5,514 nucleotides of DNA from NCBI GenBank assembly GCA_003354225.1, contig PIVH01000531.1:1-5514 (forward strand), in the 5' to 3' direction. Under the pieces are notes generated by a model that did not search any database, had not been told where the DNA came from, and was given only the letters and a program-made list of their open reading frames with translations. Below are positions 1-5,512 of the stretch, in pieces. How positions within the stretch are numbered: position 1 is the stretch's first letter; the number at the start of each line of letters is the position of its first letter. The position numbers and the translations under genes were made by a program. Source of the stretch: Globobulimina sp. (Eukaryota; Foraminifera; Rotaliida).

Positions 1-2
1 CT

Positions 3-2771
3 TGCAACAGCTCTTGCAAAAATGCGATATCAGACCCCAGCGGCTACCAAACTCGTTCAGTTTCGTGCACTTTTCAAGATGGCGCCATGCAAAGCGATGA
101 AAGTAAATGTGATCCGAATGGGAATAATCCCAAACCGCAATCTGGCCGAACCTGTAACAATTATATCTGTGATTTCTGTAAAATCCAACCCGCCACCGGT
201 TATACAGTGTGCGGTATTCATGGAACTTGCGAATCTGAGCTGAAAACTTGTGATTGTGACAGCGGATTTGCTGGAGACCGTTGTGATGAACCGCCGGGAT
301 TGAATTTTACTGGTATTGTGTCTCAGGCGTTTAAAAATGTCAGCAGTGGGAGGACTATCGCATTGCGAGCCAATCCGTGCTATCTATCCGACCCAAATAA
401 CTCTGTCAGTGCCAATTTTGATGTCACTTCCAACACAGAAACAGTGCCCGTGGATGGCGTGACGTCCTTATCGACATTGTATGTAGGCGCGACTGTAGGA
501 GTACGCTGGAGAAGTGCGGGTGATATTGAATTATTGGCGGTGGGTCTGATTGAAGTGGATGCCGAAGGAGAGCCTGTGGACAACGCTTGGCCTTTTTATG
601 TAGGCTCCTCCTTAGCGAACGATGATAATACCTGCGATGACCTAAACAGTACTAATTATGATGGTTGTTTGCAGAAATTGGAATGCAATGATTTTGGCTT
701 TGCTATCCCTGTCAGTACGACGCCAGGCACTTATAAAGTAAGTATTAGATTTAACAATGAATTTTCCATTACGTCTCCCACTGTGACGGTGATTTGCAAT
801 GAGAATAATTGTAACAGTGTCGGGCATGGTACGTGCAATGCAGATAATAGTGGCTGTTCCTGTGAGCATGGTTGGAGTGGCTACTCTTGCGAGTATTCCT
901 TGTGCAATGTATGGTCGTTTGCTATGTGCGCCAGAGATGATGAAGGTAACTGCGGTTCTTTGGGCGCTACGGATATTAAACCCAAATGTTTTAGTTCGAG
1001 CTGCAATCCGGTGGCCAGCAATGAGACTGTAAGTGATTCCAATCAATGTGGTTATAATTGCAGTGATGTTCATTTTGAAGGGGATTATTGCGAGATACCC
1101 ACCGATCACTGTGCGACTTTAACAGTCAACAAGTGTCCTGAAGCGGCACTTTGTGAATGGGACAGTGTTGCAGCTACGTGTTTGTATAAAGAATGTTCAC
1201 AGTTTGGGACGGAAGAGTTATGTACTATTAACTCCACCTATTACTCGTCCAATGATAGCTGGGCCATGTTTTGTGAATGGATTGATGATGGCAGCAATAC
1301 CTATTGCAATCGGGTCACGTGTGGTGATGGCACATTGCCGGAGTGTTCCAATGGGGCCGTTCGACGCGCACTATTTGACCAATACACTGATGAACCAGTG
1401 AGTATCTGTCATGCTTGGTTTTGTGACTGTACATACGTGGACGAGTCTGACTCTTCGCATTGGAAAGTGTCCACCGGCTCTACCTTGATCCAATCCATTG
1501 ATAGTTCGTATAATTATAACGATCCGCCCAATGGCGATGCATTGACTGCAAGCTATATAGATGCGGACGGCTTGGATTTATTCACTTGCAATGAGTGTTC
1601 ATTAGATTGCCAGAATGGTGCGACCGTAGACAGTGCGTGCACGCACTGCGCGGACGGCTGTCCAGAGGAAGTATCGCCATTTCGAACGGGTAGAGAATGC
1701 GATCAGGTCTTTTGGGTTGGTGAGTTTCGGCTGAATGTTGCATGGAACCTGGCTCGCATCGAGAAACCCGCCGAATTCGATGGCTTAATTATCCAGGATT
1801 TGGCGTATTTTTTAGATACGGATACGGCGCATATCTCGATATGGCAAGTGAAGCCGGATACTGATGGCAGTATTGTCTATTTTCGATATTTATTCGATAC
1901 CGATGACGAAGATTCGGCGCAGATTGTTGGCGGAGATGTGATGGCTTTGGCAACCAAAGAGATAAAAGATTCCACCTCCACTGCCTCTCGTGGCTTTATG
2001 ATGCAATATACCGATCCGAGTGTAGCTTATTCGTTTTGTATACCGACAAAGGAAGAATGCGACCCCAGCAAACAAATTGACATCACACTCATATTTTATA
2101 TCTGTGCTGCGGGCTCGTTTGGTTTCATTGTTTTATCTGTCATTCTTTATCGTTGCATCACGCGAGGTAAACGACAGAGAGCGTACGAGGAGAAAGTGCG
2201 GGAAGTGCGACAGGCGCAGCTAAGATTGATGGAACATCATAGTAAGGCACGGCGGGTGGGAATGAGAGATGTGTCCAAGAACAGAGCACATAAAATCCAT
2301 AAAGCTCATAAGAAGAAAGATAAAGCACAAAAAAAAGAGATTCACGCACGTGCAAAAGAAGAGAAAAAGTTGAATAAAATCAAGGAAAAAGAAGTTGGCA
2401 GTTATGAGGTGGATGGGAAGCTTGCGGCGTCGGCCCATGGACAGCAAGACAGTCAGTTGGAGTTGGAACAATATCGGAGATATAGCAAGCAGCAGTATGC
2501 GTCCTCTGCGCGGGGACAAGAGGCGTATAAACCAAATAAAGCTGCCTATGCGGCATCGGCTTATGGCCAGGAAGCGTATAAGCCGCCATTGCAAATACAG
2601 AGACCACAACAAGCACAAAGTGTGCATTCAAGATCTCATGGAAATAGTGCCGCTGCAGATAATTTACCACATGGATGGAAGATATATTACAATAATGATG
2701 GGGTTCCGTATTATTTTAATGCAACTTCTGGTGAAACTACATGGAGACATCCGAGTAAACCACCAAAATAA
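3..2771 (+). CDS. Single-pass multidomain surface receptor (TSP1, EGF, Ig-like, SEA-like, TM, WW), 5' partial
   Basis: The frame is open from base 3, with no start in the window; the ATG at base 87 lies inside a domain. It gives 922 residues, numbered here from base 3. Domains seen: a thrombospondin type 1 repeat of ADAMTS style (1-56, six Cys, core QTRSVSC); EGF-like (59-94, HGTC then CDCDSGFAGDRC); an Ig-like beta-sandwich resembling fungal Kre9/Knh1 domains (about 100-264); a second EGF-like module (265-296); a Cys-rich region with two C-E-W units (370-440); a SEA-like domain (575-656); a transmembrane helix (about 694-716); a Lys/Glu/His-rich helix; GQEAYKP repeats; and a C-terminal WW domain (888-917, LPHGW, YYF, TTW, P). 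The ectodomain has eight N-glycosylation sequons, which with the stop-transfer R/K run after the helix supports type I topology. By family knowledge the outside modules bind ligands or matrix and WW binds proline motifs; ligand and partner are unknown. The signal peptide would lie upstream. Confidence 0.9.
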   Translation, partial: CNSSCKNAISDPSGYQTRSVSCTFQDGAMQSDESKCDPNGNNPKPQSGRTCNNYICDFCKIQPATGYTVCGIHGTCESELKTCDCDSGFAGDRCDEPPGLNFTGIVSQAFKNVSSGRTIALRANPCYLSDPNNSVSANFDVTSNTETVPVDGVTSLSTLYVGATVGVRWRSAGDIELLAVGLIEVDAEGEPVDNAWPFYVGSSLANDDNTCDDLNSTNYDGCLQKLECNDFGFAIPVSTTPGTYKVSIRFNNEFSITSPTVTVICNENNCNSVGHGTCNADNSGCSCEHGWSGYSCEYSLCNVWSFAMCARDDEGNCGSLGATDIKPKCFSSSCNPVASNETVSDSNQCGYNCSDVHFEGDYCEIPTDHCATLTVNKCPEAALCEWDSVAATCLYKECSQFGTEELCTINSTYYSSNDSWAMFCEWIDDGSNTYCNRVTCGDGTLPECSNGAVRRALFDQYTDEPVSICHAWFCDCTYVDESDSSHWKVSTGSTLIQSIDSSYNYNDPPNGDALTASYIDADGLDLFTCNECSLDCQNGATVDSACTHCADGCPEEVSPFRTGRECDQVFWVGEFRLNVAWNLARIEKPAEFDGLIIQDLAYFLDTDTAHISIWQVKPDTDGSIVYFRYLFDTDDEDSAQIVGGDVMALATKEIKDSTSTASRGFMMQYTDPSVAYSFCIPTKEECDPSKQIDITLIFYICAAGSFGFIVLSVILYRCITRGKRQRAYEEKVREVRQAQLRLMEHHSKARRVGMRDVSKNRAHKIHKAHKKKDKAQKKEIHARAKEEKKLNKIKEKEVGSYEVDGKLAASAHGQQDSQLELEQYRRYSKQQYASSARGQEAYKPNKAAYAASAYGQEAYKPPLQIQRPQQAQSVHSRSHGNSAAADNLPHGWKIYYNNDGVPYYFNATSGETTWRHPSKPPK
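1110..1322 (+). repeat. Duplicated Cys-rich unit with C-E-W core
   Basis: Two consecutive units share the pattern C-x(7)-C-x(n)-C-E-W-x(6-7)-C-x(3)-C. The first has LCEWDSVAATC; the second has FCEWIDDGSNTYC and a longer middle loop carrying two N-glycosylation sequons. They look like a small disulfide-bonded module duplicated in tandem. I do not recognise a named family. Confidence 0.6.
1725..1970 (+). other. Membrane-proximal SEA-like domain (candidate)
   Basis: The predicted order is strand (FRLNV), helix (FDGLIIQDLAYFL), strand (HISIWQV), loop D-T-D-G-S, strand (SIVYFRYLF), helix (SAQIVGGDVMALATKEI). This is the alternating pattern of SEA and related ferredoxin-like domains. The G-S-I-V at bases 1866-1877 sits where autoproteolytic SEA domains carry G-S-V-V-V. 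It lies about 37 residues before the membrane helix, a usual place for SEA domains. The assignment rests on pattern only. Confidence 0.45.
2082..2150 (+). other. Transmembrane helix of the surface receptor
   Basis: About 23 uncharged, mostly hydrophobic residues (ITLIFYICAAGSFGFIVLSV and on to LY) follow the last extracellular Cys pair. Directly after come R-C-I-T-R-G-K-R-Q-R, a strong positive-inside stop-transfer signal. This places the Cys-rich, glycosylatable part outside and the basic/WW part in the cytosol. Confidence 0.9.
2424..2588 (+). repeat. Short protein repeats in the receptor tail (A-S-A-x-G-Q / YGQEAYKP)
   Basis: Two clear copies read YASSARGQEAYKP (2496-2534) and YAASAYGQEAYKP (2547-2585). 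A weaker, earlier copy AASAHGQQD lies at 2424-2450. The repeats form a low-complexity linker between the basic helix and the WW domain. The clear copies differ at many third codon positions but keep GQEAYKP. Confidence 0.75.
2664..2753 (+). other. WW domain at the cytoplasmic C-terminus
   Basis: The stretch begins LPHGW, has the central aromatic YYF strand and Asn, then G-E-T-T-W and the closing H-P. Both signature tryptophans, the Tyr/Tyr/Phe block and the final Pro are present, so the fold and the XP groove for proline-rich ligands should be intact. By family knowledge the class with these features binds PPxY-type motifs. It ends only five residues before the stop codon. Confidence 0.92.
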
Positions 2772-2820
2772 ATTCAAGCTTTTTTTTTTATTTTTTGTTG
2801 TTGTTTTTTTGTTTCTTGAA

Positions 2821-2826
2821 AATAAA
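2821..2826 (+). terminator. Poly(A) signal AATAAA of the receptor gene (candidate)
   Basis: A canonical AATAAA lies 50 bases after the TAA stop, behind a T-rich tract and followed by another T-rich stretch (TCTTTTTGTTATTC), as expected around a eukaryotic cleavage site. A second AATAAA overlaps the stop codon itself (2767-2772) and is a less likely signal. Confidence 0.5.
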
Positions 2827-2878
2827 TGTCTTTTTGTTATTCTTTCCTCTGAAGCAAAAAATAATTATGTTATGTTAT

Positions 2879-2884
2879 TTTATT
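2879..2884 (-). terminator. Poly(A) signal AATAAA of the Rab gene (candidate)
   Basis: The plus strand reads TTTATT, giving AATAAA on the minus strand about 130 bases beyond the Rab stop codon. It faces the plus-strand signal at 2821-2826 with 52 bases between them. Another minus-strand AATAAA exists at 2787-2792 but lies close to the neighbouring gene. Confidence 0.35.
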
Positions 2885-3012
2885 TTCCAAAAATTTTTAT
2901 CATCGTTAGCTGGTGTGATTATTTTTGTCAATTTTGCACTGAATATTGTGAGGATAAGATGAGATTATTCAACAAAGATTAACGTGTTGTTAAAAACATT
3001 TCAACATTGTTT

Positions 3013-3750
3013 TTATAAAACAGTACAACAGCAACACCCAGATACGTTTTGCGAGGCAGATTTAGCAGTCGAAGCAGTAGAATCCCTACTCATTGTCTCC
3101 ATAGATATTAATTTATCCAATTCTTTCTTTTTAATCACAGCATTTTGAGCTGCATATTTAAAGATTTGCTCAAGATTAAACCCAGTTTTTGCTGATGTTT
3201 CCATATATTGAATATCAGCATTATTTGCGATTTTTTTTGCTTCATCAAATTGAACAACTCGATTGTCCTCTAAGTCTATTTTATTTCCAATCAATATTTT
3301 ACCGAATAAATTTTGATGATTAGCACATTGCTCAATCTCCATGAAATGTTTTGTGACATTTTTAAAACTTTTAATATCTGTTACATCAAAAACAACAAAA
3401 AAAATATGCGATCCTTTGTAATACGATGATGTAATGGACCTAAATCTTTCCTGACCGGTTGTGTCCCAGATCTGTAATTTGATTGCAATATTATCAACAA
3501 ACATAGTTTTTATTTTGAAATCAACGCCAATGGTTTGGACATATGCATCATTTGATGTATTATCTACAAATCTTTCCAATATGCTGCTCTTACCAACACC
3601 TGCATCACCAACAAGTATTAGTTTGAATAAATAATCAAATGTTTTATCCTTTCCATGTTGTGTTGAAGACAATGGTGGCATCAGAATCGTTTCATTGGAT
3701 GTACAATTGTACTCATTAGTCAATAAAGGTGCTTCTAAACCGTTTGACAT
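3013..3750 (-). CDS. Rab-family small GTPase (Rab1/Rab8-like) with A-to-T change in switch II
   Basis: The 245-residue protein starts at the ATG at 3750-3748; the frame stays open a little further upstream, to a TTG, but offers no earlier ATG. All GTPase motifs are visible: P-loop GDAGVGKS (48-55), switch I Thr73 in YVQTIGVDF, WDTTGQERFRS (95-105), GNKID (145-149) and ETSAK (174-178). IGVDF, KLQIWDT and YYKG..FFVVFDVT are Rab-type signatures; overall it reads most like Rab1. Rabs switch between GDP and GTP forms on membranes to steer vesicle transport. The C-terminus GCCCCTVL can be geranylgeranylated. Oddities: Thr98 replaces the usual Ala of WDTAGQ, and about 38 residues precede the G domain instead of the usual handful. 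The gene lies downstream of the GPCR gene on the same strand and converges on the surface-receptor gene. Confidence 0.95.
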   Translation of the reverse strand: MSNGLEAPLLTNEYNCTSNETILMPPLSSTQHGKDKTFDYLFKLILVGDAGVGKSSILERFVDNTSNDAYVQTIGVDFKIKTMFVDNIAIKLQIWDTTGQERFRSITSSYYKGSHIFFVVFDVTDIKSFKNVTKHFMEIEQCANHQNLFGKILIGNKIDLEDNRVVQFDEAKKIANNADIQYMETSAKTGFNLEQIFKYAAQNAVIKKKELDKLISMETMSRDSTASTAKSASQNVSGCCCCTVL

Positions 3751-3786
3751 TGTAAAAATAATATATAAGCTTAAATATTCCAAAAG

Positions 3787-3826
3787 ATCTTCAAAACTTT
3801 AAGAAATCTTCAAAACTTTAAGAAAT
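3787..3826. repeat. 19-bp tandem duplication upstream of the Rab gene
   Basis: The unit ATCTTCAAAACTTTAAGAA occurs at 3787-3805 and 3806-3824 with no mismatch, and the next two bases continue the period. It lies 37-76 bases before the Rab ATG. Its core TTCAAAACTT occurs a third time at 3941-3950. It could be a recent slippage product or a duplicated promoter element. Confidence 0.9.
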
Positions 3827-3899
3827 ATATTGCAATTGCGAGATATCATGGAATCGCATATGTATTAGGAAATATTCCAAAATTACCATTTCTAATATA

Positions 3900-3919
3900 G
3901 TAGTATCGGATTCTACTAC
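3900..3919. other. Small inverted repeat (6-bp stem, 8-base loop)
   Basis: GTAGTA at 3900-3905 pairs perfectly with TACTAC at 3914-3919. It sits about 95 bases beyond the GPCR stop on that gene's strand. It is short enough to occur by chance; a role in 3' end formation is only a possibility. Confidence 0.3.
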
Positions 3920-4012
3920 GTAACATTCAGATTCAAAACATTCAAAACTTAAAAATATGAGGATATACATTAATAACACACATAAACCAAAATAACAAAT
4001 AAATAACAAAGT

Positions 4013-5512
4013 TCAAGGGGGAACGTTAGGTTTGTACACAATTTGCAGTGGTTGCATTTCTGTTGATTTAGCAATTTCATTATCTTCAACTTCATTCTCG
4101 TTTTGTAGCAATTTCACTTTTATATTTGTAGCATGTTCGACTTCATTATCTTCAATTTCAATATGTTCTGCTAATTTAGAATAATTGTCTGATGATGTCG
4201 ACTGCATCATATTCCTAATGGCCGTTGGTAGTGCCAGTGTGTCGGGCAGTGCATCGGGCACTGCCTCTGACAGTCTCTTTGAACTTCTACGTTGCTCCTC
4301 TTCCTCTAATATACTCCGAACATCCGCTCTTATTTTTTCTTTTAACTTTTGCTTTGCAGATTTTTTATATTTCTCTTCTTTTCCTCTCATCACGGCAATA
4401 ATCCGTGGACATATTGTCAGCCATAAAGTTAAATCAATGATTAACAACAATGTAATTGTTAAAAAAGTAAAGAAAAAAGTTGGTGAAATTGGTGCCAATA
4501 CAAATACAGTCACAGTGATACATATTGAAATAAATGTAAATATAATGGTAAATAATTGAACTCCAGTTTCGTCAAAACGCGCTAATAAATATTGTAAACT
4601 CGAACCACTTATTTTTGCAACATTGAGTGCCACACTAAAACCAAATGAATGTTGAAATAATTTCCAAATAATTATGACAACAATGAAAAAGTGTGTATTT
4701 TTGTTGACAGCGCAGGATGTATATACATTTTGATTGTACTGCAAAGCATCAATTTTATCCATATCGGTTTTTATATAAATTCGTTGTAATGGCTCAGTAC
4801 CAAAAAATATGGCTAACAATATAATATCCAGCAATAAACATAATAAAATCCAAACAAATAATCGAATGGTTGACATATTTTTCTTTTCTAACATTTGATT
4901 AAAAATATGACTCAAACGATATAACTTAACAAACATTGGCATGAATATCATTGTGTAGCCTATACAAAGCAGACACAATCTAACGTTGCATAAAACAGTT
5001 AATATTCCAGTGTTTTTGGTGACTGCCTCGTCGACAACAAATAAAATTACTAAACAAAACCCAATCATACCTCCGAAACACCTAAATATATTCAAATAAA
5101 CTGATGCCGCTTTAATTATGCCATTATTTCGATAATAAAATAGTAATACAATCAATAAAACAGTTATTATGATAGAAATAAGTGTAGCTATGCTAATAAG
5201 TATATATCCGACTTGTGTAGGTTGTAACATTACAACTTTTTCATAGATAATAATCTCTGAGTGGGGAATTATTCCTTTCTCTCTAAAATCCGGTGGCCAA
5301 ACTATAGCATCTTCATCTATGTTATATTTATATTCTCCATCTTTTGTTTGATAAAAGTAACCAAAATACGAAATGGATGAATTTGATGACGTATCGGTAT
5401 TACCAAACGCGTATAATCCATTGACCCGATCGCCGTTTTGGTCGAATAATATCTGTCCAGTAGCACCTGTAAAATTTATATCTAACACAATTCGATTGAG
5501 CCGTTCAAGAAA
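4013..5512 (-). CDS. Class C (GABA-B receptor-like) seven-transmembrane receptor, 5' partial
   Basis: The frame is open to the right edge, giving 499 residues from base 5512 to a TGA at 4015-4013; the gene's start lies outside. Residues 1-95 match the end of a periplasmic-binding-protein-like ligand lobe (F-T-G-x-T-G-Q-I-L-F-D-x-N-G-D-R, then WPPDF), as in GABA-B and related receptors. Seven hydrophobic helices follow near 101-127, 133-160, 170-196, 216-238, 274-298, 320-341 and 345-368. The IKAAS entry to helix 2, Cys175 at the top of helix 3, K-L-Y-R-L at its end and Cys267 in loop 2 (the conserved disulfide) are class C features. No Cys-rich linker intervenes, again as in GABA-B types. The tail has a charged coiled-coil-like helix (379-409), an RRSS kinase-type site and acidic repeats (IEDNEV / VEDNEI). 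Such receptors signal through G proteins; the ligand cannot be read. Confidence 0.93.
   Translation of the reverse strand, partial: FLERLNRIVLDINFTGATGQILFDQNGDRVNGLYAFGNTDTSSNSSISYFGYFYQTKDGEYKYNIDEDAIVWPPDFREKGIIPHSEIIIYEKVVMLQPTQVGYILISIATLISIIITVLLIVLLFYYRNNGIIKAASVYLNIFRCFGGMIGFCLVILFVVDEAVTKNTGILTVLCNVRLCLLCIGYTMIFMPMFVKLYRLSHIFNQMLEKKNMSTIRLFVWILLCLLLDIILLAIFFGTEPLQRIYIKTDMDKIDALQYNQNVYTSCAVNKNTHFFIVVIIIWKLFQHSFGFSVALNVAKISGSSLQYLLARFDETGVQLFTIIFTFISICITVTVFVLAPISPTFFFTFLTITLLLIIDLTLWLTICPRIIAVMRGKEEKYKKSAKQKLKEKIRADVRSILEEEEQRRSSKRLSEAVPDALPDTLALPTAIRNMMQSTSSDNYSKLAEHIEIEDNEVEHATNIKVKLLQNENEVEDNEIAKSTEMQPLQIVYKPNVPP
4245..4265. repeat. GC-rich inverted repeat inside the GPCR tail coding region
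   Basis: GGCAGTGC (4245-4252) and GCACTGCC (4258-4265) form a perfect 8-bp stem with a 5-base loop. It encodes part of the A-V-P-D-A-L-P-D-T-L-A-L-P segment, whose coding DNA is a degenerate short repeat and much richer in G+C than the surrounding gene. Confidence 0.6.

Larger units (their letters stand above)
2772..3012. other. Convergent intergenic region, T-rich, no gene
   Basis: This 241-base stretch separates the stop of the rightward receptor gene from the stop of the leftward Rab gene, so it holds both 3' untranslated regions. It opens with a long T tract (about 2780-2817, with a TTG microsatellite-like patch) and contains AATAAA-type signals on both strands. I see no coding sequence or RNA gene in it. 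Confidence 0.8.
3751..4012. other. AT-rich intergenic region between GPCR stop and Rab start, no gene
   Basis: This 262-base stretch should hold the GPCR 3' end and the Rab promoter and 5' untranslated region, both read leftward. It is strongly A/T-rich and contains a 19-bp tandem duplication, a repeated 12-mer, three copies of a 10-mer and a small hairpin. I find no AATAAA on the minus strand for the GPCR transcript. A TATATA lies at 3762-3767, only about 12 bases before the Rab ATG, too close to be a normal TATA box. Confidence 0.75.

Noticed and set aside
642-1109. 155-residue open frame antisense to the surface receptor
   Set aside because: It lies wholly opposite the Cys-rich coding region, has no recognisable domain and is explained by the codon composition of the real gene.
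2395-2982. 195-residue plus-strand frame overlapping the receptor tail and the 3' region
   Set aside because: It is in a different frame from the WW domain, which is clearly coding, and ends in low-complexity Phe/Leu translated from the T tract.
3748-3783. Rab start at the upstream TTG (3783)
   Set aside because: Eukaryotic initiation at TTG is unlikely when an ATG with A at -3 follows 11 codons later; the added residues look like translated 5' leader.
3818-4009. Open frame on the minus strand with a hydrophobic 63-residue product
   Set aside because: It begins at TTG, not ATG, lies in A/T-rich intergenic DNA and has the Leu/Ile/Phe/Tyr-rich make-up expected of random A/T-rich frames.
4185-4559. 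124-residue plus-strand frame opposite the GPCR
   Set aside because: It starts at TTG and is the reverse-strand shadow of a well-supported seven-helix protein.
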